A stretch of DNA of 64,000 nucleotides. It comes from Styela clava. Taxonomy: Eukaryota; Chordata; Ascidiacea; Stolidobranchia; Styelidae. The notes below the pieces were generated by a model, which had not been told where the DNA came from, made no database searches, and saw only the letters and a list, made by a program, of their open reading frames with translations. The stretch is taken from positions 6,696,001 to 6,760,000 of the forward strand of contig NC_135261.1 of the NCBI RefSeq assembly GCF_964204865.1. Direction: 5' to 3'. Below are positions 11,601 through 23,820 of the stretch, piece after piece (position 1 is the stretch's first letter; every line of letters starts with the position of its first letter). Made by a program: the position numbers and the translations under genes.

Positions 11601-14600
11601 ATGAAGGTCACACCACAAATGGCATTCCTGTTTGGTAAGCTTTTGAATAGATTTATTCTGTGACATTACTTCCAATTAATTGTTCATAAATGAACAAAGC
11701 TCGTAAATGCTGGGATAGATTGGATGAAAAAAACTGTGAAGTGGGGAAATAATATAATCATCCCGACGCTCGAACACGAAATTAGAAAAATTTTACACGT
11801 TTACTCCAACTCTGGGTTGTGAAAATCATGACTCCCGCTACGACTCCGAACTCCGAGAATATCAAATTTTAGTAAATACTTTGCCAAGCTTAAATTTGTT
11901 GATTTTTAAGAAAGTTTATTAAACTAAATGGTTTTAGCGTTTTGTAGAATATTTTGATTATCTATATTACCAATACGGTACCAATAAAATTATTAATTTC
12001 CTTTACGAAAATGGCGAAAATGTATATGCTTGAACATCTGTTTGTGTATGGTTATTCCAAAAAGTTTCTATTTTAATATTTTGATTTTCTATATTACCAA
12101 TAAAAACAAAAATTTCAAGTTGAAAATATTTCGGCTTCGACTCCAATGAATACATAACGAACTCCGACTTCGACTCCCATTCTGCAGCCCTGCCCTCAGT
12201 AGTGGTCTGCACAGAAACTGCTTTTTTGGAGTAATAGGAATTTTATTTTTTGTTGTATTAACCGCGCAGTTTTATTTAAGTCTTGCCAATTTGGTCGGGG
12301 TCAATCATTAACCTCAATGTAATATGAGAAATAAGCAGTATTTTAAAGAAAATATTTATTGAATCATAATTTATTATAAACTGACTATAAAGATTGAACA
12401 GCGCAAATGTAATATTTTATTTACGATTTTTCCTAGACTTTTTTGAAAGGAAACCTCCATTTGTTCAGTCAGACACTACAACCAACTGCCATGAGTGCAG
12501 CAAGGTATTCATTGACTATATGTAAGATTTGTAACATAATTCTATGTTTGTGTACCTAAATCTATAGATGCTCGCTTCAAAATACATGGTTTTTCGTTTT
12601 GCCATTCACTTGAGAAACTAATTATAAGCTAAGAAAGTATAGTGCCACAAAATAAACGGGCTATTGCACAACTAAAATGGTACAGCTGAGAATAATTATA
12701 ATTCTTTTACGTTGTTAGTATGATTCCTTATTCTAGAAAAGCGGGATTGTAGTTAATAAGTCTGCAAAATTACCAGCATGCGTCGATTATTTATTTGAGG
12801 CCGCGCCTCCGGGTAAACGATAAATATGGAAACTTTGTGTCCAAGAATAGATAGATATTTCTTCGTTTTTTAGAATTAACTGCATGTGAGAATGTTGTTA
12901 GTTATCGATTTAAATAGGTAAGTATGTTGATAGGTATTTGTCTGTCTGTCTGTCTGTTAGACGCACGCGATATCTCACGAAAGCGAGATTGAATCTGCTC
13001 CAGAATTTGCATGTGCATTCACCATATGTCGTACCAGAAGCCTATTGATTTTGGATACATTATGTAGTATAATTAGCGAGATATTAATTAATTAGTGATG
13101 GAACACAAGGTGTCACTATGGAGTAAGAGCGCTGTTTTGGGTGATCCCCTAACTTTCTATCGATAAGTCTTCGGTCTCCGACCGATATTCTCGTTTGTGA
13201 TGATTGTAGTAAAAATCAAATTTGGCTTCCATACCTTCCTGTCAACAAGCATCGAAAGGCCTGCGACGACTGCTTTGAAATAATACAGGTAACTTGATTG
13301 AACCAATGACATGAACAGACTCTAGTCTTACTATTGGATGTTTAACGTCCCTCACTCCACACAAAGCTTTGTAGATATAATCAGTCACTGCTGGATAGAG
13401 AGCTACTTTACTTTGAATGGGTCCGAATACTTCCTGAGTGAAATGGTGAACTGGAGATTTTAAATCCGATATTTTTAAACGTGTTATATGATCTTTCCGT
13501 GTGTTGTCTCCCCACTTGTGTTTTCTCTCATTTGCTGTTTTAAGTGATTGTTATAATTGCTTTAATTGGTTCCGCGGCATCTAAAAAGGCATAAAGTTGT
13601 TGTGTTCCGCGTTCTGCAGGGATCAGAATATTTTCTTCGTAAGCAGGTTTGTTCTCTCGGTATAGCCCGCAAGTTATAGTTGGTTGGTATACGTCTGTAA
13701 TTTTTTCCTTATGAATGTTCCCAAAAAAAAACAAAATTTCTAGAATTTGAATCTCGAAGCGCCTCGATCGACGTTTTATGTGATAAATAGCAATGTGCTG
13801 TACAAAAATGAAATTGGAGAATTGGCGCCCAGATATTGTCGATGCACCGAGATATTTGACGAAGAGCAGAAAACCAGAACGTGAGTAAACAACGACGATC
13901 GTAAAGTTAATCGATAACAGTAAGTAAATGTTAGCCATTAGTACAACAAGTATTTATGTATCGGCTTTTGTAGCTATATAAAATCATAAAATATTATTTT
14001 TATCCTTCCCTTAGTAAAGAATAAAAATGTAGTTCTTCACCTTTACGTAACAAGTTTCTATAATTTTTCCTTGCGTGATTGGTGAATAAAATCAACACCG
14101 TCTTCAAAGTGTCTTAATCAAATATAATCTAAAAGTCTTTTGCGTTGACTTGAAGATTGCTGAAACTACATCTTTTAACTGATTAACACATCCTTTAAAC
14201 TGATTCTTTAAATTTCTTGACTTGGGCACTGCAGATAAATTGTTCTATTCCGAGTGCATTGACAAATCAGGGGTGCTAGTAAAAACGGTCTCAAAATTGT
14301 TTTCAGGTGTTGTGAAAGATGCAAACGAGCTTTTCGCACCGAATGTCTGGATTTAGATTCTGAAAGCGATCATCGTTCAGATGGAGCTGTTATTTGTAAG
14401 AGCTGCAAAAACGAGTCTGGTGAGTATACTGCGACCAAATAATTTCTTTCATTCAGGGTTCACATTACAGTATAGTTTTGAAATTTTAACCGTGACTGAG
14501 TCGAATTATTACAAAATAATTAACGAAAACTGAAGATTGGATGAAGCGAATGAACCATGGAAGAGTCATAAAGATGAAGATAGATGAAAACGAGCTAAAT

Positions 14601-15660
14601 TATTGACATCTGCATTATGTTTTTGAAGGAAATGTAACGATCGAAAAGTTAATTACCAATAAACGTAATGCTTATTCTGGTAACTTTAGTGTCGTTTTGT
14701 AAATTTTAATTTCCCTTACTTTTATTCGATAATAATATTTAATGGAATAAGACGACACGAGATTTAATATGTATACATTTAATATACAATAATTGTTAAC
14801 AATATGTCATAAACCTATTAAAACAGTTTTATTTCTATTAGACGAAAATGAAGACGGCTCAGTATTTCGCACTTCAGGTATGAATAAATGAATAGCGTAT
14901 ATTATATGATGAATCAGGTAATTTACAATATTTTGTCTTGTTTTCACTGGATGTGTATTTGTTTGGATCCTCAAACTCAAACGATTTAACTATTATCGCC
15001 GATGCCAAATGTCCGTGGATTCATCGTTGAATGTAGACGGCGAAATATCATCATATTGTGGTTGAATTTCATAAGTTACGTTCTTTACGACATGGAGTGG
15101 ACAGACATATGGAACGTTTTGTAGTTATGTTGTTGTTGTTCTTAAAATATTCTCATCACTTTTTGAAAGATCGCCTTCCTCTTTAATTACTGGACTAATT
15201 GCTTTGAAATTGTCAGTGGTTTAAGATTGTTTTTTTCTCTAGAAGGCTATCACTTTCATTTCTTTCAAAAAATTATGTGGACTCTGAGATATTCGTTTTT
15301 CGTGTGCGATGACGTCATAAAAATTAAAAATAGCGCTACTTGTGGCGCTCCGACTTCTCACATCGATCATGCGGTCGAGCGAAGTCGTGAACACTGCGGC
15401 TACCCGTAGGCTAATGTGAAAGACTGTATACGCGTGCTACTCCGTGTCAACATATTTGAGCCACAATCTCTTATTTGTGTGTATAAATACAACTTGCTCG
15501 TATATTATGGTATTTTTTATTTACTGACTTATTTTCACAAACAGCCGCAGGATCAGACTGCTGTGATGACATCATTGGATCAATTGGGAGATGTATTGGA
15601 GAATGCATCGGAGGAGGTTTCCTATTTTTCCGCGAATGTTGGATTGGTTTTAACGAATAA
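11601..15660 (+). CDS. Double FYVE-like zinc-finger protein, copy C (finger 1 lacks a Cys pair)
   Basis: Paralogue of L and R, about 213 residues, open throughout. Exons: 11601-11634 (MKVTPQMAFLF), 12437-12521, 13168-13288, 13744-13880, 14307-14419, 14842-14877, 15545-15660 (stop TAA at 15658). All junctions are GT-AG and phases match those of L and R. Finger 1 begins NCHECSKVF, but the CxxC of the second half (CRAC in R) is replaced by RSPT, one codon shorter overall; the later VCDDC and ACDDC pairs remain. Finger 2 is retained (YCRC, CCERCKRAF, ECLD, ICKSC), with the third C of FCIKC-type replaced (FRTEC). The tail exon is Cys-rich (GSDCCDDIIGSIGRCIGEC). Expected consequence: finger 1 can bind at most one zinc normally. 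It may be a divergent functional paralogue, since no stop or frameshift is present. Confidence 0.7.
15110..15465. repeat. Dispersed repeat family 2 with a perfect CRE-like box
   Basis: Copy of family 2 in inverted orientation relative to 8040-8430. It carries the palindrome TGACGTCA at 15310-15317 and ends CGTGCTACTCCGTGTCAACATATTTGAGC. It lies in the last intron of zinc-finger copy C. Confidence 0.6.
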
Positions 15661-15704
15661 CTGTGTGTAGCATATAATACTTTTGCATTTGTATTAGAGC
15701 TAAG

Positions 15705-15985
15705 ATCTGAAGCCCGAGCCCGGGTCAAGCCTGAAATGTCAACCATTACGGTCGGGTCGGGTAGGGCCAGGTTTCTCTATTCCTGCCTTTTTTTTCAAAT
15801 GAGGCCTCATCAATACGACAAAAGTTACCTCATCAATAGAACACATACTGTACTAAAATCTTGCAACGACAATTCAAAGAACTTCTGAATAAAATATGAA
15901 ATTTTGGGTTTGCTTCGGGCTCGGGCTTGGTCGGCTTTAATACCCACGGGCCTAGGTCGGGCCGGGCTGGAATTTTTTTGCCCGA
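15705..15985. repeat. GC-rich element with CGGGTCGGG / CGGGCTCGGGC ends
   Basis: A 280-base AT-rich core is bounded by GC-rich ends (CCCGAGCCCGGGTCAAGCC ... GGTCGGGTCGGG on the left, GGGCTCGGGCTTGG ... GGTCGGGCCGGGCTGG on the right). The composition contrasts sharply with the surroundings. The ends are partly inverted copies of each other, so a non-autonomous transposon is likely; no target duplication was found. Confidence 0.5.
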
Positions 15986-15989
15986 TGTT

Positions 15990-17145
15990 ATTCAAAATGT
16001 AATATCACAAATTGTGGTTCTCCCATCCACTGTCAAGGCCGATCATCGAAATACTTTATATTGAAAGTTTAATCATAATTTCACTATTTTACTCGTGCAA
16101 AATCTGTTTGAATAGTGATTAAGTATTTTGCGCACGCTATATACATTCGAAGATTGTTTTCAAAATAATTAAAGCTCAGAATTCATGGTTTGATTGATAT
16201 AAATCCGTAGCTTCGATAAAAAGGATCTAAACGATATAACGCGGTGTGGGAATTAATAAATAAAATGAACGTATTAAATAACGAAACGAATAATCGGAAA
16301 TGATTATCCAATTATACGACCAAGCCTTCGTCATTATGTGTACAATTTTGTGATTGCGATGGTGGCAGCAAAGTCACAATTACTTACGCGCTATCTCTGT
16401 AATTCTGTGAAGAAATGTCAGTGGATTAGAAAAGACGAATTTTAAATCCAATGTCTTAAATCGGGGAAATACAAGAAATTGAGATAAAATTGGGTATCAT
16501 CAGTAAGGTTTTCAACAGTCTATCACCCCAAAAAGAATGACCCGGGAAACGTTTATACGAATTGCCATGCATCAAAAACGTACCACTTCATATGCTGGAC
16601 GACTCATCACGCCATTATTTGTACTTAGGTTGTGAAATATAGTCACAAGGGAGTGTATGAACTCATTTGCTATTTTGTTCTATTTGCTATTTCGCTTTTA
16701 CAGTTTGCTTTTATCGTAAACTAACCTTTTTAGTGTATAAAGCTAATATATTTTTGTCTTCCATAGATATAAAGATAAAAATTTGTTTTTGTTCCAACAA
16801 ACTTTGGTTTTCTCGCAATATCATCTCGCGTTTTATCTTTGTCGGTTCCAAAAACGTCGGTTCCAAGGATCTGCTGAAAAGGCCGAGTTGGTTTAATTCT
16901 ATTGTTTCTTCACTGTCAATGTACTATGAATTGCTTCTTTTTGATTTTCATCCTGTTATACATAAAGTTGTTGTCGCGGGAGATAATTCCACCCTTTACA
17001 ACTCCTTTCATCAATCATAAATTTGTATAATAAAATTTTTATTCAGTCTATCGATATTCCTAGTTCGAAATATCTTCCAATATGGTCTGTTGTCAACCTT
17101 CTTCTCAATATTCACTTCAATTTTAAGGCAATCAATGGTTTAAAC
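15990..17145. other. Non-coding remainder of block C
   Basis: No exon that I can support. The stretch 16620-17035 is conserved, inverted, at about 35385-35765 in block C', but the open frames in it (for example 16667-17020) are low-complexity and are not preserved as protein between the copies. Confidence 0.5.
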
Positions 17146-17149
17146 TTAA

Positions 17150-17525
17150 CCCTTTCAATTCTGTCGGGACATAAACGTCCCTGAGATTGCCTTTTAACAC
17201 CGAGCCTGAATATTCGTGATAAAAAAGCATTGGGATGGAACAAGGTGGTATTCTACCAGCATAGATAGCTTATATATTCATCTACCAGCATGTCTGGCAC
17301 TGCAATCAGAAATTTTCAGACGGCTGCTAGTATGGATTTCTGTTGTTCAATACCAATGGGACAATTTCATCCCAATAATAAATACCGTAGTCACACTTAT
17401 AATATGTCCCAAAATAAAAATGATGAGAAACAACATGAATCCATATAAAACATACATATAAACTCAATCTGCATTGTTTTCAATAAAAATTTCACGGGCT
17501 TTATTATAAATCGGAATTGCAAGGG
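17150..17525. mobile_element. piggyBac-type MITE flanked by TTAA
   Basis: TTAA at 17146-17149 and 17526-17529 flanks imperfect inverted ends (CCCTTTCAATTCTGTCGGGAC on the left; ...TCGGAATTGCAAGGG on the right, whose complement reads CCCTTGCAATTCCGA). TTAA duplication with CCYT-type ends is diagnostic of the piggyBac superfamily. At 376 bases it is non-autonomous; the internal open frame (17216-17461) shows no recognisable transposase. Confidence 0.8.
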
Positions 17526-17840
17526 TTAAGCTAAACTCCAGAAATTACGTGTAAACCTCCGGTTTATAGTGAGTAACGTAGGTTTAAACCTTACACATGA
17601 ATATTTTCGTCAATATGCCCCTTGATATTGCCATTTTATGGCGTGAGCTTGATGTTAGTAAACCTAGCTCATGCGCCGTTTTTTCTGCATATGACAGTGG
17701 TCCTCAATCCTCTTTTGGTAAATCCTCTTTTGACCCATATTGGAACTCCATATTCCTCCGTCCTTGTGCATAAAAATACTTTATTTGTTCAATCTCAAAC
17801 GAATCCTTTGCTAGTGTTATGCGCAAGTCACACTCCGTTT

Positions 17841-18010
17841 TGGTACTCCCGAAGTATGTGAATCATGATGGCGGACACCGTTACCAGATTATGTGTACCA
17901 GATTAGGATTAGGCCATAATTTCAGGTACAAGTACTACGGGAGTCACTTGGCTAGTCCCTGAACTCGTAACTGAAATAAAATAAGGAGAATTGGAATAAA
18001 ATTATAGCCT
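17841..18010. mobile_element. MITE family 1, rearranged copy
   Basis: Begins GGTACTCCCGAAGTATGTGAATC with GATGGCGGACACCG, carries the ACCAGATTAGGATTAGGCCATAAT segment and the inverted CACTTGGCTAGTCCCTGAACTCG, and breaks off after AATTATAGCCTAACG without the usual right end. It lies between blocks C and A. Confidence 0.7.
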
Positions 18011-18480
18011 AACGTCATTGACGTTTACGCATATAACGTATCATGTTTCCCACTTTCAATTACAATAACAAAATACTTGAACGAAATAATCAAATAATAA
18101 CGCATCCCAGTACTCAATCTGGTGTGGACAGAAACGTCGACATTAGTCACAAAATACCAAAAATGATCGAATCACTTACTCTCGAGCTGAGCGCTATTGC
18201 CGGCAACTAATATTATGAAAACACTGCCATTTCAGTGGTGAATCATTGACAATGCGATGTGTTTGACAAATAACATGATGCGGTTCTTTGTATTACTATT
18301 TCTCCTATTACATAAAATTTAAATTTTTAATTGCTAAGACATAACCGTGGTATGTCTGATATTTGCCTTCAGTACATACGAGGCACTCGTACCAATACAG
18401 AGTAAAGGCAATACAGAGAGTATTGAGTAAGTGGATTATTACACGCGACAGCAGATTTATAAACCGATGTTTCAACAACA

Positions 18481-21400
18481 ATGACACGTAAGTTTTTATA
18501 TTTTTCAAGTTTGGTATTTTTAGGGTTTATAAACACGCGAACCTACTATAATTGGGCTGTGACATGAACTGTATTCGAATCGTTTCTTGGTATATTTTAA
18601 GCATTAGAGTATCAGCGAGATGCTATAGTCAAGGCTGCCATCGATATGAACGCGCATTCGATATGAATGCGCGTAGCAATCAATGAGATTCTAATTTCAT
18701 TTCTAGCAAATCAATCATTCGAATTGACCAATCTGAGTACCCGATACAAGTACCACTACCCCTAAAATAAAACAAAAATAAGGACATGTGTTAAAAAAAA
18801 GGACCTTTCTTATTAATAAGTACAAAAATATTTTCTAAGACGAAGACCTTCAAATAAGGGCAAATCTTAGAAATAAGGACGTTATGGCAGACCTGGGTAT
18901 AGTTATGTCTTATAATTCACATAAATGCACGTCCTTTCAGAATACGTCCCGGTTACGTCCGGGAGTCTAAGTGCTTTACTCTATATTTCCAAGTATTTAT
19001 ATTGTTTCAAAAAGCATCTAAACACCTGCAGGCGACTGTGAAAGACCTTATACCGTGCTACTCCGTGTCCATATATTTGAGCATCACTCTTCTGTCTGAC
19101 ATAAGACTTCTGTTATAGTTATAGTAAGCAAAACTTATCAACTGATTGCTTTCATTCCAGAGTAATATATGTTTTCTCATTTCGTTTTCATATTTTTAGT
19201 TTGTTTTAAATTTAGATTTGGTGGAAAAGAAACCTCCTTTCGTTGAATCAAACACTGTTCAGAATTGTCATAATTGCGAACAGGTATTCATAGAGTTCAG
19301 GTAAGATCAGTTAAGATGTTTTTTATATCAACAAAATGCTTGTGTATTGTAGATTAAACTATTTGCTGTACTGTCACTGCAAGAGATGCATATTTAATTT
19401 TTTTCGAGACGAAATGTACATTATAATCGTTTTGATATTATGATGTTGATCTTGTTGGTATTCCTTATCTTAATCTTGTAAAAAAGTCACTTTTCTCATT
19501 CGTTACTGGACCAATTGCTTTAAAATTTTCAGTGATTGAAGATTGTTGTTGTCGCTAGATGTCTATTACTTTTATTTATTCCTAATTACGGATATGCTGA
19601 CATCTGATATTTCACTCCGAATTCCGCTGAATTATTTTTCATTGATGAGAACACGGTTTTAATCCGCCAAGCGTGGCGGCGGTTTGCCATTTTACGCGTC
19701 GCTACGCGAAACACGGAGATTTTTTGATAGGTTACCCCCAACAGTATGTACGTTACGAAAAGTACTTGTGTACAGATATTTGAGCATCGCTCTTTTATGT
19801 TCATTATTATTGTTATTGGTATTTATTTGAACATTTCATTGGCGCGATTTTTCATGTTCTATTTTAAGGTGAAGCATGGATATTTTTTATGAAATAAGAT
19901 TTGAGATTCAGCATTGTTTATCCTAGACTCCTACATATATAAATTTATTTATTACGTTCACAATATCGAAGAAAAAATGATACACCCTGGAATAAAAAAA
20001 CTTTAGTTCAATAAAGTAACCTTTAATATTTAAGGATTAACTGCAGAGCATGTGGGAATATTGTTTGTGATGAATGCAGCAAAAATCGAATTTGGCTTCA
20101 ATACCTTCCCAAAGGAAAGCCTCAAAAAGTTTGCGACGACTGCTTAAATAAAATTCAGGTAAAACGTGCGTCAATTTCTGACAACAGTTTTCTATTCTTA
20201 CACATGCTTTGTTTCTCTTCAAAATTTTTCTTTCTTCGCTTCCTCATACACATAAATAAGGTACAAGTTCATAACAGGGGTTGGATAGTCAAATCCACCA
20301 ATCGCCATTATATACGAAACAAAGCAACCTGCAATACGAGGCTGAAATTGGAGAATTAGCACCAAGATGCTGCCGATGCAAAGAGAATTTTAAAGAAATG
20401 CAGAGGGTTGAGTGAGTAAAATTGAAAAAAAAAATAAACCAAAATAAAGGCTACTTAAACCTTAGCGTACCAAAGCGCTTTAGACTTGGAAGCCCTGGAG
20501 GCAAACTTAAGATATCTCGATTCTCGAGTGAGATTTTTTATGTCCACTTGTCGTGACTAAATAACCAGTCCAACTACGATTGATTTGTGACCTTTAACAT
20601 ATGCTTGACTTTAAGAATTGAAATTGAGGCGACAGGGTCTCAATTTGGTACTTTCGTAGTGTGTGTACCAAGTAAGGGATAGGCCATAATGTTATTTCAA
20701 TTTTCATTTTTAGTTCTTTTAACGAGTTCGGGGATGAGCCAAGTGACTCCCGCAGTATTTGTACCTAAAATTATGGCCTAACCCTAACCTGGTACACATA
20801 CTACGTTCCGGTGTCCGCCATTCTGGTTCACATACTTTGGAAGTACCCTTTTCTCAATCCAAAAATATTAGATTACTAGACGGTACTTAAACTTAATGCT
20901 TCAAGTCTCTTGAGTCGACTCGGACACAAAGTGATAAAAATAAAAAGCCACTCGGTAGCACTCACTTGTGCTTGTTGTAACATGGAAGATATAAAGTTTC
21001 GTATTTGAAATGGAACTAATGATTAACATATAGTATATATTTTGAGAAAAATATATTCCTTGCTCATGCTTTAAACTAATTCTCAAAATTTATTTTGCCA
21101 GCTTTTGTGAAAAATGCAAGAGAGCTTTTTGCATCAAATGCTTGGACGCGAGTGGTCATCACAAGAATAAAAATAATATTTGTGACAATTGCAAAGGTAA
21201 ACTTGATTGATTATCATTTCGAATTCCTATATTGGGGTGAATCAGTATGGCGAATCAAATGCCTGGGATAGAAACTGGCAAATAATGAAAGTAATAGATG
21301 CTGTAGAATATTCTATCAAGTCAAAGAAGGAAACGAATGAGCCTGAATATGTAAGCTTGATAGTGAGTAATATGTAAGCTTATTACCTAACAATTTTATA

Positions 21401-22092
21401 CAATATTTGGCGCTCCTGACGTATTCGTACCAATGTGGGGATTAGTAAGGGAAAATACGAACACTACTGGAGCACCCAATATTTAATATTTGTCGTTTGC
21501 ATATGAAGAACTCATTTGATAAAATTGATCAGCATATTTATACCATGACAAGTGACGACATAGTGTTTCGGCATTTTTCCTTTCGTTTGATGAATTAATG
21601 ATCAAGATATTCAGAACAAAAACTTATATTTTTAGATGACGAAAGAAGATCTTCCTCTTCGAGCAGTTCAGGTAGTTCAATGGCTCTTATCAATACCCCC
21701 AAAATATTGGATAGTTAGAACGAGACTGCAGTAAAGTTGATATATTATATTCAGAGTATAAAACAATTAGCCTGGCTTGAATGTGTTTAATTTTGTTAAT
21801 ACGCCATTGGGAAATGTTACTATTGGCAGCCAGCTGACTATATGTTTCAGCTCAATAAATAGCGGCAAAGCGGCTTAAGAACTTAACGGTATCCTAGACA
21901 AAAGTAGCCTCTCATTGTATTGATTTTACATCGTCATTCATTGCATTGCGTTTTGTAAATTCACGATTTCTTGTATGCTCAGGGTCGTACGATCCGACGG
22001 ATCTGTCTGACAATTGCTGCGATTTTGACTGTTGTGAACGCATTGATTTTGACATTGGGGAATTATGTTGCTGCCTTTGCCGTATAATGTGA
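18481..22092 (+). CDS. Double FYVE-like zinc-finger protein, copy R
   Basis: Best-preserved member of the family, about 196 residues. Exons: 18481-18487 (ATGACAC), 19216-19300, 20035-20158, 20278-20411, 21102-21196, 21636-21671, 21983-22092. All are GT-AG with consistent phases. Finger 1: NCHNCEQVF, INCRACGNIVCDECSKNRIW, YLPKGKPQKVCDDCL, matching FYVE spacing but lacking the WxxD and RRHHCR lipid-binding motifs. A linker (GLDSQIHQSPLYTKQ) leads to finger 2: RCCRCKENF, FCEKCKRAFCIKC, ICDNC. A serine-only run (SSSSSSS) and a Cys tail (NCCDFDCC ... ELCCCLCRIM) end the protein; clustered Cys at a C-terminus could be palmitoylated (inference). The stop TGA lies inside GTGAGT, a possible donor. The 7-base first exon is conserved in L. 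The 5' flank AACAACAATGACAC is identical in both arms. Confidence 0.78.
20660..20848. mobile_element. MITE family 1
   Basis: Ends GGTACTTTCGTAGTGTGTG and CACATACTTTGGAAGTACC are inverted repeats. The core carries TAGTTCTTTTAACGAGTTCG and ACGTTCCGGTGTCCGCCAT. It is in the intron between the halves of zinc finger 2 of copy R; no clear 8-base duplication. Confidence 0.75.
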
Positions 22093-22345
22093 GTAGCATT
22101 TGTCGAAACTTATATCAAAGAAGACTATAGTCTTCACTTGGCAAATAAAATAGTGAAAATATGCTTTATAAAGAAGAATAATCAATTTATTACATCCTGG
22201 TGTAGGTTTAACCTTGTAGCTGGAGGAAATCATATTCTAGACATGTATATCGATTTAGAGTGTATATCACCACGATATCAGCCATAAAAATTAGTCCAGG
22301 CTCTTGTATTCATATAACGAGAGAAATCGGAATGTTTGAAAAATT

Positions 22346-22580
22346 GATACTCTCGAAGTATGTGTACCAAGATGGCGGAAATCGCAACGTAGTATGTGTA
22401 TCAGGTTAGGATTAGGCCATACTTTTAGGTACAATTATTACGGGAGTCACTTGGCTAGACCCCAAACTCGTAATACAACCAAAATAGGAAAAATTGGAAT
22501 AAAATTATGACCTAACCCTAACCTAGTATACATACTACGTTGCGGTGTCCGCCATCTTGGTAACATACTTCGGGAGCACC
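22346..22580. mobile_element. MITE family 1, 8-base target duplication (7 of 8)
   Basis: Flanked by GAAAAATT (22338-22345) and GAAAAAAT (22581-22588). Ends GATACTCTCGAAGTATG and CATACTTCGGGAGCACC are inverted. Carries CCAAGATGGCGG at the left end. Lies just downstream of zinc-finger copy R. Confidence 0.82.
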
Positions 22581-22849
22581 GAAAAAATCATATAAAATGG
22601 ATAATCGAAAAACGGTTAATTGAAAGTAAATTTGTTTTAATGGGTTCATGCTTATTTTTAATAAATATTACTATTATAAATAAAAATGTATATTTCCAGC
22701 TGTTCCGCTCTTGAAGACGAATAAAGGAAAAATAGTTGAAGTCTTCATAATACTCTTCCGGGATTGAAATCATTCACATACAGCAGGTACTATGTACTGT
22801 AAACTGGAAAATGTACATCCAGAAAGTGTTTGAGTTAAAATTATAACTT

Positions 22850-22980
22850 GCAAAGGGAATTGATCAATACCATATATTGTTTTGGCCGTCACCTATGTAT
22901 TGAATAAAGTAAAAAAAAACTAAACTTCATAACAAAGTTGTAAATGGACTTTATGGATATCCTGTATATTCGTTTTAAAA
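22850..22980. repeat. Dispersed repeat family 3
   Basis: Contains AATTG...CATATATTGTTTTGG... followed by GACTTTATGGATATCC. Related stretches occur at about 41800-42000, 48200-48385 and 59570-59760, the last three also sharing TTACTGATT...AACAAACCTGGTTA and a GAACTGACTTCA-like segment. Non-coding; class not determined. Confidence 0.55.
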
Positions 22981-23459
22981 ATACCTAAAATTGATTTGCC
23001 TATTCAAATATCTAATGAAATGTTTTCTGCTCATCTGCAATCCAATTAAACGATTGGGGATAGGTTTTGACATGGACCCTATTCTGCTGACCATTATTAT
23101 AGAGCCAATATTTTTCATTACTTCGATTTACAACTCTGTCAACGAGTATTTTTCATATATTCTTTTTGAAGATTTAGCATTAACAAATATAACATATAAA
23201 AACAACTTGAACGTGTATGGGATAACCATCTAGTCTTGTGGTACGTTCTACCTTGGATCAGGGGTCGGGTTAGGTTCATACGTTGAGCACTTCTGTTTTT
23301 TGACGCTGCTTGTATATTTTAAGTCGTTCTGAATTGATTTGTGCTGTTTTATAACATCGCAGTCTGGTAGCAGATCGCGTTTGAAAGGCACAGAGAAAAA
23401 AAATCTGCGACATAATAAACCGGCCAATGCTGTTCCTAAGCGAGAAAACAAGAGAGTAA

Positions 23460-23820
23460 TACTGGAATACAGTCTTTCACAGTAGCCTACCGTACGTACC
23501 CGCAGTGTTCACGACTTCGCTCGAGCGCTAGTTCGCTGTGCAAAGGCGGAATCGCCACAAGTAGCGCTAATTTTATTTTTGATGACGTCACCACACACAA
23601 AGAACGAATCACTTGAGAGTTCACAGAAATTTTTGAAATAAATAAAGGTAATAGCCTTCTAGCGAAAAATACAATCTTCAACCACTAAAAATTTTGAAGC
23701 AATTAATCCAGTAATTAAAAAGAAACCCAATTTTTTAAAAAGTGATAAAAAGAAAAAATTTTAACAACAAGAACATAACAAACAAAACGATCCATATGTT
23801 CACTCCGAGTCCAATAATTC
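23460..23820. repeat. Dispersed repeat family 2 with a perfect CRE-like box
   Basis: Copy of the family at 8040-8430. Contains TGACGTCA at 23583-23590 and ends AACGATCCATATGTTCACTCCGAGTCC. It lies between zinc-finger copy R and the hAT insertion. Confidence 0.6.

Larger units (their letters stand above)
9305..17050 (+). repeat. Inverted duplication block C (partner of C' at about 35340-40640)
   Basis: Read forward, this block matches the reverse complement of 35340-40640. Anchors include the AAATGGACTTTTTCGGATTTTATCTC region (9320 against about 40620), the GTGTGACATAAAGAC motif (9715 against 40218), CATGGTTACTATTGTCTTA (11218 against 39430), the zinc-finger exons, and the TATTTGTACTTAGGTTGTGAAATATA stretch (16620 against 35735). 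Block C is longer because C' has lost internal zinc-finger exons and C has gained insertions. Confidence 0.8.

Noticed and set aside
16667-17020. 117-residue open frame in block C
   Set aside because: Phe/Ile/Ser-rich, and the inverted duplicate at about 35.4-35.75 kb does not preserve the frame; non-coding conservation is a better explanation.
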